64,000 nt of DNA from Carya illinoinensis (GCF_018687715.1 NC_056759.1:28518385-28582384), one strand, 5' to 3'; numbered from the stretch's first letter, positions 12,311-24,493 are shown. Notes: generated by a model from the sequence alone, not told the origin. Made by a program: numbers and translations.

Positions 12311-13861
12311 TCATGGATTATGGCAGGGCTGGGTACTAGCCACTGCCATTGGTTGATAGTTTTCAATTTGATCCACCATTTTCTTTTGTTTCTTCCTCTC
12401 ATGTTCTTGCTCATCAATGTGTCTTTTGAGACTGCCTCTAGTACAAATCTTTATGGGGTTATTAGAGATTTCTGTTAAGGCTTTCCTAGTGTTTTGGTTA
12501 GTGCTGGTAGCCCTCTCTCTTGCAAGCCTTTTCCACTTCCTACCCATAGTGATCTCATCCTTCTTGGTAGAATCCTTACATGAACCAGCATGTTGTTTGA
12601 TAGCACCTAGTCCCTTCCAAGTGCCTAGTTCTGTTTGAACTCCCTCAGGTTTTGTATCTTTTTTCTGTGTTGCTTGCTGTTGTGTTGTTTTAATTTTTAC
12701 TACATCATGCTGAAAATTACTTATGTCAGGGTCCAGATCCATACCTTTTGCTTGTGTATGGGCTTGGTCTTTAGAGTCAGCTTCCAGGCTGGCTGTCTCC
12801 TCCAAGTACGACCCTAGCGGCACTTTTGGGATTGGACTTGCAAGTCTCTCTTCACTGGGAAAGTCAAATTTACCAGCTGTAAAGTCCACATTGATAGACT
12901 GCATCCTTACTTCGTTCTGTGTCTTACCTACTCAAGGGTCGTGTTCCAACTTTCCCGCTTTTGTCATGTCAAGCACATCCGAATCCTGTTCATGCACAGC
13001 CTTCTAGTTTCCCGACCTGGGTTCTTCCCTTGTGCCTGTACCACTCCTTTCTTGTTGCCTTTGGTGGTGGCTACCACCATGAGAGCCACCATACTTGCGA
13101 CTATAGAAGATGTTGGTATGCATTGGTTGAGCTCTAAGCCAAGAGCCAAACTGTTGTGGATGACTCTCTCCTTCATGTTGCTCATACCTCTGTCTCATGC
13201 ATTTTTTTCCTCTTTGGTAGAGAATCCCACATTGAAAGCAAAAACTCTGAAGCCTCTCGTATTTGAATGAAATCCAGTGTCGTTGGTTATTAACCATCAT
13301 CCATTTCCCTCTCAGCAATGGTTTGTGAAGATCTATAGCCACTCTAACCCTCATGCATCAACCCCATGCACGCCCATCTGACTCAGTTTCCACTCTAATA
13401 ACTTGACCGATAGATGCCGCTAACTCAGTGCCGATATCTTCTGTAATTGTTGCTAAAGGTAGGTTGTGCATTTGTACCCAAAAGGGCTCATAGCAAAGAT
13501 TAAGGTTGTTAATGGACACTAAGCCATCCAGCTTTTGTAGCGTTAATAGGCTACGATAAAAAAACCAGGGCCTCCCACTTAACACCTTATCTTTGTCCTC
13601 CAGATATTGGAACTCAATCAAGAAACACTGGTCTCCTAGTTCCTTGTATCTTACCCAATCCACCAACCGCCATCTTTGGGACATGGTAGTTCTGAAAAGC
13701 CTCACTGTTAACACTCTTCTCCATTAGAGCTCTCCCAACTATGTAGTGTTTCCCTTTCACATCTCCCTGTTCGATCCCCTCCTGCTTAACATGGAAACAT
13801 GCGCTTTCTTCAATTGAGAGATTTAACCTCTCCCAACGTTTTGCTAATCCTCCTCCTCCAT
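12311..13861 (-). pseudogene. LINE-1 ORF1 (DUF4283, zinc-knuckle protein)
   Basis: ORF1 probably started at ATG 13861. Its first part (AKRWERLNLSIEES) needs a frame correction after MEEE. The DUF4283 segment follows (RWRLVDWVRYKELGDQCFLI), then YKPEYERLQSFC-like sequence at the zinc knuckle: CFQCGILYQRGKKC keeps three Cys but has Gln where CCHC knuckles have His. Stops occur at about 13355 and 13001. The C-terminal part at 12311-12904 is charged and low complexity. ORF1 proteins bind RNA in the LINE particle. This copy is broken. Confidence 0.85.
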
Positions 13862-14075
13862 TTCTCCAGTTACGGCTAGACAAATGAACTAAGAAAACTC
13901 TCGAACATGAAACTAAACTCACAAGCTGTGAGACCGAAACCTCCACGGGACTTCAAAGAAGGTACTGAAGCCTTCAAAGAAGGTACTGAAGCCTTACTCT
14001 GTATCTAGAGAGCCTAGAGAGCAGAGAAGACACTCCCTTTAACTCTCAGCTTGTTAAATAAACTTCCAATGGTTC

Positions 14076-14092
14076 CCCTTGGTCCTTTGATA
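14076..14092. repeat. Target site duplication of LINE-1 (right copy)
   Basis: This is an exact copy of the 17-mer at 7182-7198. It marks the 5' end of the LINE, which is therefore full length or nearly so. Confidence 0.93.
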
Positions 14093-14145
14093 AGCAACTA
14101 GTGTTGGTGCAGGAGGTAGATGGTAGTAAGCAGTCGCATCAAATG
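14093..14145 (+). pseudogene. DUF4283 protein fragment, right part of the split locus
   Basis: Read in phase with the left part (ending GPWSFD), this gives KQLVLVQEVDGSKQSHQM. That matches the end of a DUF4283 domain, where PWsFd..LLvLqe is typical. Together with 6895-7198 it shows one ancestral plus-strand frame before LINE-1 inserted. I cannot place the end of the ancestral gene. Confidence 0.65.
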
Positions 14146-16895
14146 AGGATTGAGAGAAGGAAAGAGCTTCAAATAAGTTTTTTCGGAATGCCTTCCTTTG
14201 TTATTTTTATATACACTAAAACAATAACTTTATACACAGTAATCCAATAATGGATGCTTAAAGTTTTTGTCTTTATGCGTTGGCACCAATAATACTTTGA
14301 GTGGAGTTAAATAGTAATTTTGGATGAGTGACACCAATAATGCTTCTGAGTGGAGTTAAACAGTAATCTAATAATGGACGTCTAAAGTTGCTTGTCTTTA
14401 TGCGTTGGCAGATTTGAAGAGATAATGCTTATGATAGTAATCTGATAATATGATCCAATAATACTTCTGCTTTTGTCTTAAAGTGTCTGTTATGTTGGAT
14501 AATTGAGAAAGCAATAATTTTTTGGAATCATATCATAATTTGAGGGTCCTAATCTACAAGATCCAGATCAAATAGATCTTATTGGAAAGGCCTTTAAGCT
14601 TGTGAAGGAGAGGCCTATTGCACTGGTGATGATGTGACTTGTTGCGATGGAGATAATCTGACTTGATATAGCTGTGAGTCTTCTTCATTATCACTGTTTG
14701 AGACTTGTAACATTGGCTCAGCTAATTGCTTCAAGTCTTTCTTGCTAGTAATAGATGCTAATTAAACCTGAAATCTAATTTGCTAGACTAGAACTTCAGG
14801 GGCTTCAGTAATTTTTTAAAACATTTTTACGACATGGTCATAATTGTATTTGTCCCACCATTTGATAGAGACTTGGCAGGCTAAGAACATAATGGTGCTA
14901 AAAGTGGGGTGAGGTTTGATAATATATGCACATTTTATAATCTAGCTTACTTGTTTTTTTTTGAAAAAGAAAATAAGAAGTAGTGGACAATGCTTTAATG
15001 CAAGTGGATAATCATTTTGGGAGATAAATTTTGAAACTTTCTTGGAGAGGGATAGGAAGAAGAAGAGGTATAGGTCTATAATAATCCCACCATAGTAAAA
15101 ACTACCGTGGGAGTGTTTTAATCTCCTGTAATTTGTCAAATTGAAGGAACTAGGAATGATGCAAATATTTATTTTGCTTTAAAAACATCTTTATCCATGC
15201 TTGCTAGTAATCATAATAATTAAAATATGGCTGGTCATAAGGATGAAAAAATTTTCTTGTCAAATAAAGATTTTTTCCCTATTGTTCCAATGTGAGACCT
15301 TATTTTATAGTAACTTTATGACAGGTAATAATTAGATATGCAGGTGGAGAATATTGAGTTTGCAGAGAACATAGGATTTTAGAAAGAATAATTGAATTTG
15401 TTTATACTAAAACTCATAAAAATGTTGGGTTTTCTTATTGTTTATTTCTTATTTATTTGTATATCTACCATTGTGGATCTACAAATAACAATATGTACAG
15501 GCGTGTCAATAAAAATGTTGGGTTTTCTTAATGTCAAACTACATTTAATCAAATTTAGCATACCATTGTGATTGTTCATTTATAGCTTTGAGTTGCTCTT
15601 TTACAAAAAAGGACATTTTAGTTAGGAGCGTAATGGGTCTGACCCAGTTGGATTGAAAGGCTATTTTTGGACCAAACTGAAACTTTCACTCTACCCTTTT
15701 TCCACATTGAGACTAACCGATGGATACCTATCGATCAAACCAAATCATTATATATGTTAGCACACCACAATATTCGTCTTTTTGGGTTTAATGCTCTCAA
15801 AGGTGAATCGATCATTCAGTCTCTTTCTTGTTATGAGAGGACGGGAAAATAAGCCTTAAGTGGAGTATAGTAATGACATAGATACAAACTATATGTCCAC
15901 AACAATAGCGCATTTTTTTTTTTTTTTTAATCAAGACTAATCTTCCTGGTTACATTTTGAGCTGGTCGTACTAGTTTTGTCAAATAAGATTAAAGGGCTT
16001 GTGTAAAATGCATTGCCTTTTTGTTAAAGGCCCAAGTTACCAAAACCAGATAAAAAATAAACTCGGTTGTGTTTATTTCAGCTGAGCTAAAAAAACTTCT
16101 AGTTTTGAAAATGACAAATAATATATCGATTTTCTAACTCAGTTTCCTATTTTGTTCTAGAAAATAGCCTAAAACAAAATTAGAAAAAAAATTGTAACTA
16201 GCATAGTAGAGATTTATTCATAAGAAATGTTTTTAAAAAGACATTTAAACCACAATTTTATTATATTAAAAATAATGCACCATCGGCATTTATCAATCAA
16301 TGAAGTTAAAAATCATCATAATAAAAATTAAAAACGAAGAAAATAGAGAAAAAGTATATAAAAAAAATGCAATATCTAAAATTCAAGCTCAAATACAGAA
16401 AAAAATGGGAAAAAGAAAAGAATATATATATATATAAATTATTATAGTGTAGGCATCTAATCATACACCACTTATAAAATAATATTACAAATTAATCCAC
16501 AACTAAAATAAGATGAAATGTATCTAACCACCACCCAAATGAACAAATTGAAATTAACATTACAACCATGTTTATATAATCCACAAGTCACAACTACAAG
16601 GCTACAACTCCACAAGTCAAAAGACATAATCAAACCATTTTGCTGCAAAATCAATCAAATATTTTAGTTTTAATAATTTTTTCATGCTAACCAAAATAAC
16701 TAGTATGGTAGTATATATTTCTCACCTCAATCATCTTCAATAAGTGTGGAGATTGTCTCCGATGCCTATGTGGGACTTTCAACCTCCCCCACAATTTCTA
16801 TACATAAAAAAAAAAAAAACTAAATTATATAAATTTACATAACAGATAAATCATAAAAAGATATAAAAAGAAATAAAATTTATTACATATCCATA
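14146..16895. other. Non-coding region with minor repeats
   Basis: I recognise no gene here. At about 14245-14410 there is an imperfect direct repeat containing cttgtctttatgcgttggca and gagtggagttaaa. A poly-T run lies at about 15908-15928. Short ORFs (for example 15667-15852) show no family motif. Confidence 0.4.
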
Positions 16896-16899
16896 TCTA

Positions 16900-18610
16900 G
16901 CTTTTCTAAAATCATCCACAAATGAGGGTCTTTACAATATTTGAAGATGGACTACTTCGGAAGGGATCAAGTACACGACTTGTCGTGCTAAATGCAAATT
17001 CAGAGGCCATCGTAGATACCAGTATTGCAAGAACATCGCGTTCAACTTTTGAAAATACATAATATCTAACAAAATGAACCTTCCATAGAATGTCAAATTT
17101 CCTATTATCTTCCTCACAGTTATTGGATAGGTATCTATTCACTTCTAACTTGCTTTCCAAAAGGTTTTCCAATTACAACCATTTCTTAACTTGAACCAAC
17201 CTCAATGCCTTCCTATCTTGAAGTAAACTACTTGTACTAGTTACATCTTCAGTTGAGGAACTTGTGCGTTGCTATTGTGGACAAAAACTATGGCATTCTT
17301 CATATTAAACGTATGCATCATTCAACAAGTCAAAGCACTTTTCACTTTCAATTTGAACACAATTGAATCATGTGTAAATATATTGTTTCCAACAAAAATT
17401 CAAGACATTGCATCATGTACTGACAATCAATAGCAAACTTAGCATACTACATCATATTCATATTATCAAAATTGCCCAAATATTTATCAAAATTTTGCCT
17501 GATATTTATTACCATTAATCCCATCACACGTCATCCTTCTTCGCATTACATTTTAATTATGTCTTGAATTGTAACTATTTAGTATTTCCTTGAAAAAAGA
17601 GTTGCAAGTTACATCTTAACCACTTGAAAAATGCAAGGTTGCATCATGGAAGAGTTTAAGAAATATAACAACTTATATCCTCCCAATCATCCTCATCCCA
17701 TTATCATTGTCATCATCATCCTCTCAAATATTTGGAAAGAACTCCACATCTTTTTCTATTAACCGTTCAAAAATCTTTCGAAACTTCTAACATAAGATAA
17801 ATGGAGTTCTAACTAGTTGGTACATCTAAGCATGCATGGTTTTTTAACGTAATATCTTCCAATTGTACTGACGACTTAAATGCAATCCATCTTCATGGAG
17901 ATAATTTATCATATTTCACAACGTCTCTCACATTGGTAATAGACTCATCAAAATCTTTCAACCTTTACGAACAATCAAATTTAAGATGTGAGCACTCACG
18001 TGCAAGAATTCATATTCCAAAATAGTGTTCTTCTTAAGCTTCATCTTCTTAAAAAGGTAATTGCTCCGTTATTCGAATTTGCATTATTGAGAGTGATTAT
18101 AAGTATTTTTGATCGCCCCCAATCAAGTAAGCACATCTTTGTTGCTCTACCAAGTATATCGCCCTTATGATTTTCAACTAAATAAAAAGAGAGGATGTTT
18201 TTGTGTAATTCCCAATAATCGTCAATGAAATTAATGTGAGACACATTTAGTTAAGGTTTTTCACGGATGCCCATGCATCAATAGTAAGGAAAATTCATTG
18301 CCCTTGAAGAGCACTTCTCAACTTACTCTTTTCTCTCAAATACACACTATAACAATCTTTGGCAACTGTAACACAAGTTGGGATCACTACCCACTTATGT
18401 GGATCAAAAATTATAAATCTTTTAAAACTCTTCCATTCAACAAACTTAAGTGATAATTCGTCAAGTATAATCATTTTTGCTAGTTATGGCTTGTCTACAA
18501 AATAGATGAAGGTCTCTTAGTATTCAAAATGGATCAAAGTTTTTGCTAAGGGTAGACGTTTTTTTAATGCAAAATGTGGCCTTTGCTGACAAGTTAATTG
18601 TGTCCATGAA
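16900..18610 (-). pseudogene. hAT superfamily transposase pseudogene (RICESLEEPER-like)
   Basis: Several minus-strand pieces read as one decayed transposase. LDELSLKFVEWKSF lies at about 18.45 kb and VTVAKDCYSVYLREKSKL at about 18.35 kb. TIDAWASVKNLN comes next, then FIDDYWELHKNIL and LLDWGRSKILIITLNNAN (within 18041-18244). The C-terminal hAT dimerisation segment is at 16912-17172 (VERDVLAILVSTMASEFAFS followed by TTSRVLDPFRSS). Stops and frame changes separate the pieces, and the middle is poorly preserved. Terminal repeats were not identified. Confidence 0.8.
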
Positions 18611-19021
18611 TATCACAATCAACCATCTAGTAAATCCCATTCAAAACACCACAAGTTAGTTTATTTCAAGGCTAAAAATAGATTTTTTTTAGTCAACATA
18701 CAAATTTCATAAAATCAAAACCATTGAAAGAACAAAGAAATCTATATTCATCAACTAAAACATTAGTTAATGAAATAAAAATATTAGTGCGTTCGGTCTC
18801 AACTCTCAAGCACAAGAACCATAATCTCAAACATAGCAACTGGAGGTGCCTACCATTCAAAATCTCGAATACATGAAATGATCAATTAAAATAAAATAAT
18901 AATGATTATGCTCATATGAAAAAATGAAGCTCGAGATCAATCAGTACCTTAGACTCTTAAAGTGAAAAGGTGAAATATGGTAGCACTGTGATATGGCTTT
19001 GTAGCAAAGACCAATGATGAA

Positions 19022-19642
19022 TGTGGCTTACCACATCAATACAAATTGATAACAAGACAAACAGTGAAATAAATATGAAAACAAAGGAATAAAGCGCACA
19101 CACACATTATTTAATGTGGTTTGGCAACATGTCTATATCTCCAGAACTGCAGATGATTTTATTTCAAAGGAGATTACAATTACACATTGAGCTACAAAAG
19201 CTTCACTCTACTCACACAAATTTGAACTCTCTTTCTAGAGCCTTTTCACTCTCATAATATGCTATACACCATTTCTTGCCTCTCTCTATTCAATTTGATG
19301 TATTATGAACATAAAACATGACATATATATAGCAAATGGCGTTGGAAACCCTAGTATGGCAAAACATGGTTCTTTGTTCGAGCTAGTGTCGAGCATGGCA
19401 TGAGCAAACATCTAATCCAACATTGGTTTGAGTGGAATATTGAGGGGCCTCAAGAAAAATCTCTGTCCAAGCTTCACTCAAGCTAATTGTTGAGCACGCC
19501 TCAATGAGCTAACTATTGAGGGCTCCTTAAGCAAAATAACTACTTGAGCTTCACTCGAGCGCTAGGTTGAGAGACAGTCAAGCTAACAATCTCTCTACAC
19601 CTTTTCCAGCTTAGAAAACTAATCAGGCTCCATAACCTAACA
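19022..19642 (-). repeat. 3' LTR of the nested-host copia element
   Basis: Its minus-strand start TGTTAGGTTATGG at 19642 matches the start of the right copy. Much of the body aligns with 24494-25035 (for example the TTTCAAAGGAGATTACAAT and Tcgagc-rich parts). The left boundary at about 19022 is approximate because the last 25 bases match poorly. Confidence 0.7.
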
Positions 19643-20139
19643 ATCAACAAACTCTTACTTGGAGATTGATTCCTCACATACCATCCCTTGTTTCCTCGTC
19701 AACCTTGCCCTATCAACTCTACAACTCCCAACTCCTATCTTCATGCTAGAAGACACATTGAAGTCGAGCCCGACTTCAATATCTCACCTGCATTGCCCTC
19801 AATCATCATATCTATTGGGTGACTCACAACTCCCACCGTAATGGGAATATCTAGTCTTGAATCAACCTAACAAAAATCAGAACACTTGTTGCTGACGCTC
19901 CCTTCTCTAATCTGGGCGATTGATGCCATCTCTTACTGCTAATATTTTCTGTCTTCAATCGAGGCGTCCATCTCTTATGCAGTCCGTGCTTCCTCTCTAG
20001 AACTCCTGTCAGCTTCTTATCAGCCAACTCCCACTTGCTCGATCTCCAGTCTTGCAAGATTTTTCTGTAGTGTCATCAAGCTATGCTATAGAGATCAAAC
20101 TTTTCTTTAGATTTGGAATGTGTCTGACTTGTCGCAAAG

Positions 20140-21053
20140 TTCACATGTTCTTGTTTGGAAGTACGATGAGCACATTGTCCACTCTGACTACATTTAGTGC
20201 GTCTCTATTAGTTGTGTACATCTTCTCAAAATTACCAGCAACATAGTTCTGCATGATTTCTCGATGTGAGGTATTGTGGGACGAAGCCCTTGAATCCAAC
20301 ACCCAATCATTAGCTGAGCGGTGCATTTTCTTAAATAAAAGTGTACTATATTCTTCTGCCATCGCATTCATAGCATCATCCTTAGTCTGTATATGATTCT
20401 GATAGTATATTTTGATGTGGCCAAACTTTTCACAACTCTAGCAAGTGATCTATTGCCTAGAAGACTTGCTCTTGCCCCTGTTCTTGGACTTGACAGGTTC
20501 TTGACTTTAATCGTCAACACTTAAGGCCAAACTGGTACTAGAAAACTCCCAGAGTCTTTCATGTGTACCTTCTCTACAAGAATCATGTCATGTACGTCAT
20601 CGTAATTCAATTTCATCTTGCCAGCTAAATTATTTATAGTCATCCTCATGGCCTCCCAACTAGTTGGCAATGGTGCCAATAGAATCAATGCTATAATCTA
20701 ATCATCAAACTCAATTTCTATAGAGGACAATTGATTTATGATCATATTAAAGTGTTGGGCAACAAATGTACCTTCTGACATTCTTCGATCGAACAGTTTC
20801 TTAATCAGATGTAACTTGTTCTTCACCAATAGCTTTTCATACAAGCCTGACATGAGATCCACCATGTTTCTCTCCTTAATAATGTTGTACGCCACTAATC
20901 TGGATAAGTTGAGTTAATAACCCCCAAAACCTGTCAATCCAATGGATTCCACCAAGCATTGTCCATGCTCTTCTACTTCTATCCCAACAGAGGAAGATGG
21001 AGCTTCTTTTTGTAGAGATAATCCTCAATTTACATTCACCAATACTTGAAGTC
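20140..21053 (-). pseudogene. copia gag/protease remnant
   Basis: On the minus strand the decayed frame reads IEDYLYKKKLHLPLLG, then VAYNIIKERNMVDLMSGLYE and KLFDRRMSEGTFVAQHFNM, typical of a copia gag. A CCHC knuckle follows near 20.45 kb, read as C-x2-C-x4-H with one Cys turned to a stop. The protease-region segment WVLDSRASSHNT follows, where the functional motif would be DSGAS, so Gly is replaced by Arg. Several stops and one frameshift are present. Reverse transcriptase and integrase were not found. Confidence 0.75.
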
Positions 21054-21329
21054 TGTGCTGTAACACCCCACCAAATCATACAAAGGGATGAAGAAGACAT
21101 TACTATTTTGGCAATAGTTACTATTGAATTGGGAAAATTGACTATATGGAAAGATCTTTTTGAGTATTTAAAGTTCAGATTTAGTGAAGTGACTTTCCTT
21201 ACTTAAGATAGGATCTTTGGGAAATTCTTGGATCAATGGGCTTAGAAATGAAACTATAGCATGCTATGGATCTTAGAAGCATACGAGGAGGACTCAAACT
21301 TAGTTAAATGATAGATCAAACTTTTGAAG

Positions 21330-21500
21330 AATAAGGCCCAATAAGAAGCCCAAGGTAAGGCCTAATAAGAAGCCCAAGATGAGGCCCACTAAGAAGCCCA
21401 AAGTTGAGGCCCAATTTCGTAAGATAGTAAGGCCCAAGGAAAGGCCAAACAAGCTAGATTTAAGGCCCAATAGGAAGGCCAACCCAAGGCCCAAAAACTA
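21330..21500. repeat. Degenerate tandem repeat, GGCCCAATAAGAAGCCC unit
   Basis: About eight imperfect copies of a 17-24 base unit such as aggcccaataagaagccca occur in a row. The minus-strand frame (21300-21494) reads as a repetitive Leu/Gly-rich hydrophobic peptide, which I take to be a by-product of the repeat. Confidence 0.85.
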
Positions 21501-21922
21501 AGGCTAGCTTAACTGAGACTTGGGGCTCAAGCACAACCCAACTTGGAGACCAAGCTTAGAAGTCTTGATCATCACTCTTGCCTTTAAGATTGCAGCACTT
21601 AGCAAATTTGAAATTTGCCCTGACAGAACCAAGTTGCACCCTCCATCATAAGTCAATAATGCAAATTATGAATTCAACACCAAGGACAAAACAAGGCATA
21701 ATAGCATGAATGCTATGCATTAGCCAATTGGCTTCCTCTCTTCTTTTGAAAAGGAAAGAATATCTCTGTGCCTACTAGGACCCATAGGGTTGATTTGGTT
21801 AGGAACCAAATGGTATAGGCAATGGTTTTGGTGGGAGGAGGTTTTGTAATGCTAAGCCGATTCCTTTTGAGAACTTGATCACTTTTGAAAAATCTGAAGC
21901 CTAACCCCACCCATACAACTAG

Positions 21923-23997
21923 TGTGATACCCCATTTTTACGTGTATTTTCACTGAATGAGTGTTTTTAATTTAATTAATATAGTAGTTCTTTTATTTTA
22001 AATTATTGTATTTTAAATTGATTTTTATTTTATTTGTTGTGGTGTTTAATTTATTTTAGTCGTTTTATATTTTTAAAATCATTTTCAGCGGATCAGTTTT
22101 TAGATTCCGGAAGTGAGGACTGGACCTCATTTCTTTTCCCTCTTCTTTTCTTTTTCCCTTTTTTCTTTTTTCTTTTCTTTTTCTTTCCCTTTTTCCTTTT
22201 TCTTTCTTTCTTCTTCCTCCTTCTTCCAGTGCGCGCGAGCTGCTTCTTTCTTCTCCTTCCCGTTGCAGTTTGTTGAACCACCCAGACCTGCCGCCGCCGA
22301 CCGACGTGTCCGACACAGCCACCACCCTCCGGTCGGTGAACACCCCCACCAAAAATCACCTCCATCCGAGCCGCCGATCACCACCTAGAGCACATCTAAG
22401 CCGCACAGCTTTTTGTCGATTCTGGCGCCGTCGCTCCACCTCCGACCACCATCTCTTCACCAATTCTTCCCCTATCTCTTGCCGTCCTAACCCACCCAAT
22501 TCCGGCCCCGATCCATTGCTAGAGCAGCTCCCACGAGCTCAACTCTTATTTGGCCTTTTTTCGCTTCCACCTCCACCCATGACCAAAGCTCACTTCCTTT
22601 AGCTTCATAAACATCTTTAGACCATTTTCTATCAATTTCATATCTTGGTTTGTCCCCGTTCGAAAGTGGGTAATTTACTACCCACGGCCACAGTATAAAA
22701 TACACTGTTATGTTGCTTTTCCTCCGCCGTTTGTAACGTCGTAAGCTTTCAAAAAAATACCTTATAGCATTGTAAGTATTTTCAAAACTCTACTTTTAGA
22801 TTTAAATATATTTTACTCTTACAATTAATTATTGGATTAGTTGGTTGATTCCGGATTGAGTCCGAAGAATTCGGGGGTCGGATGGATTGAGGACGAAGTT
22901 GTTTGTTTTTGTTGATCTTGTTATTTATTGGATGGATTGTGTCTTGAGGTGTGCATTGTATGGTGCATTCATGTGTATTTATTAAATTGAGAAAAACTGG
23001 TTTCATTTGTGTAAATGGATTTTAGGGTGCGTGTGTATCACGACCCTAAGCTGGGATGTGGTATTATCTCGGTGGAGCTCCTCTGGTCACTTGGGAGTGG
23101 ATAATACTGAGTGACATCCTCTGAGTTGTCGCTGGGTGACAACCGGATCGCACGATACGGTAACACTGTCGTATTGACTCCGTGGTCCCTAGAGTGACAG
23201 GGACTAGTGGATGGCCTGGTCCAGGGACGCGCTGGGCACGAGTACTGGGCATCGCTCGTTTAGGTGTCACACGCGTAGTCGTTACCTGTGGTGTGATACA
23301 GGAGCCAGAGTGTGCGGGTGATCCCTAGGGGAGATCATGGTGCACGCAATAATTGGATCGGTTTTATGGTTTTCGGATACGGGCCATTTTCTAGAAAAGT
23401 GGCGAGGTTATGTTAAGGCTTTGTGATCTATTTTCTGGAAAAATGGTGGTTTCTTGTTTTGGGCCATTATTGGGGATAATGGCGAGGTTTTGTTTAAAGG
23501 TTATGTTTTTGGGCTAAATGGGATTTTGGCGTGCGTGGAAAAATGTGGTTCTTATGGGACATGTGCATTTGCATTCTTTAATGCATATTGTTGAGTTTAA
23601 TATGTTTTTATCTTGTGGCATTTGGATCTTACTTACCTGCGGCACCATTTTGGTACCGTAGATTTTGATGCAGAGATCGAGGAGGAGGAGGAGGCTGAAC
23701 CCGAGGATGCGGCTTCGCCGGAGCTTTGATTTGGGATTTTAATGCTTTGTAGTTTGGTTTGAAACTATAATTGTGGTTTGTAATATTTTATTATGATGTT
23801 TTGAACAGTTTTGTATTAAACTAAGAAAAATTCTGGTACTTAGTTATATGACTTTCGTTATCTGCTGCGTGTTTCCTTTTATACACTTGTTGCTTGTTCA
23901 CACACTTGGCACTTGGCAACAAGGTGGTGACCTGTGATGTCATCATCCGGACGTCTCGATTTTTCCGTATCCGTACGTGGGATTTGGGGGCGTCACA
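21923..23997 (+). mobile_element. 2.1 kb solo LTR (TGTGATACCCC type), innermost insertion
   Basis: The segment starts TGTGATACCCC and ends GGGGGCGTCACA. Perfect 5-bp target duplications actag flank it (21918-21922 and 23998-24002). It has no pol genes. It includes a pyrimidine tract (22130-22225), a GC-rich part (22280-22520) and a short acidic reading frame near 23690-23728. A related inverted copy begins at 63123. The size and TG...CA ends fit a solo LTR of a large gypsy-type element. Polarity is not certain. Confidence 0.85.
23650..23728 (+). CDS. Short acidic C-terminal reading frame inside the solo LTR
   Basis: The frame reads GTVDFDAEIEEEEEAEPEDA and ends SPEL before a stop at 23726-23728. 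The inverted copy (about 63387-63455) keeps nearly the same acidic frame (VDFGAEIEDEEEAEPEDA). No start codon or upstream exon was identified. Conservation between two copies is suggestive but may reflect only shared descent. I do not know a function. Confidence 0.25.
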
Positions 23998-24168
23998 ACT
24001 AGGTCTTCAACCATAGGGAGACAAAGAGGTTCTCCTAGCTACACATGAGAAAATAAAAATGCAATCATAGCACCCTAGTCTATTGCATCAAAATAAATTA
24101 TCCTTCTCAATTTCAGACAAATTGTGTGATGCTTAGCTTCTGACATGATTTTATTCTTCTTGGGAGTT

Positions 24169-24178
24169 CTATAAATAG
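24169..24178 (+). promoter_or_regulatory. TATA-like box of the TGTAACACCCC-type LTR
   Basis: The sequence ctataaatag lies about 235 bases before the right end of the LTR, a usual place for the U3 promoter. It is the main reason for giving this LTR plus-strand polarity. Confidence 0.5.
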
Positions 24179-24471
24179 CACCCTTCATCCCTCACTTTCA
24201 TCCATGCCATCTTTAGAAGCATATGAGCATTTTGTGAGAGAACCTCCCTAAACACTAATTAAGAGAGAAACTTAGGGACCTTCCAAGAGAATTGGTTGTG
24301 AGCGACCCCAAAGTTTCGGATTGGTAAGTGATTCTACCATGAATTTTTTGTTGGAGGATAGATTAACATGTTAAGTTTTGATTCATGGTATTAAATTGGG
24401 GTTTTATGTTCCATTAAACTTCTTGATTTCAACCTTCACTATTTCTCTTGCCATTTTTTTCCCTTTAGACT

Positions 24472-24493
24472 TGAACCTAGCTCTGATACCTAT
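24472..24493 (-). other. Primer binding site of the copia element
   Basis: On the minus strand the LTR end is followed by ataggtatcagagctaggtt. This contains GTATCAGAGC, complementary to the tRNA-Met 3' end. It shows that 24494-25035 is the 5' LTR and that the element runs on the minus strand. Confidence 0.75.

Larger units (their letters stand above)
7285..12314 (-). pseudogene. LINE-1 ORF2 (endonuclease, reverse transcriptase, RNase H)
   Basis: The start ATG at 12314 overlaps the ORF1 stop in an ATGA. SLLTWNCRGLGNP and LLETKSM are endonuclease motifs. After the hAT insertion they continue with CAGDFNEI and later SDHSPL. Reverse transcriptase motifs include [30 protein letters not shown] and the catalytic FFADDSLLF (within 9183-9455). 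The C-terminal part (7549-8673) has a Cys/His zinc-binding segment (CFICKQAPETSSHVLWSC) and an RNase H-like domain (LNWDAAIREKEGRIGIGAV). The last part is 7285-7518. The reading frame changes near 9.8-10.0 kb and between 8.7 and 8.9 kb, so the ORF is dead. Confidence 0.9.
7199..14075 (-). mobile_element. LINE-1: full-length L1-type non-LTR retrotransposon with RNase H
   Basis: A minus-strand element has ORF1 (DUF4283 plus zinc knuckle) and ORF2 (apurinic-type endonuclease, reverse transcriptase, zinc-binding region, RNase H). The 3' end is the short T tract at about 7200-7207 on the plus strand, that is, an A tail. Perfect 17-bp target duplications flank it. A 910-bp hAT-type insertion at 11048-11957 splits the endonuclease. 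Frameshifts and stops in both ORFs make it inactive. It looks more decayed than LINE-2. Confidence 0.93.
21059..24403 (+). mobile_element. TGTAACACCCC-type solo LTR inserted in copia gag
   Basis: The copia gag frame breaks exactly here. The element starts TGTAACACCCC at 21059 and ends near ggggtttta at 24403, a decayed form of the expected GGGGTGTTACA. The flanking 5-mers tgtgc (21054-21058) and tgttc (24404-24408) are a target duplication with one mismatch. Without the inner 2.1 kb insertion the element is about 1.27 kb and has no coding region, which fits a solo LTR. A TATA-like box near 24169 suggests plus-strand polarity. Confidence 0.75.

Noticed and set aside
22093..22384. Lys/Arg-rich and Phe-rich ORFs in several frames
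   Set aside because: They are translations of a pyrimidine tract (22130-22225) inside a solo LTR, with no domain and open in many frames at once.
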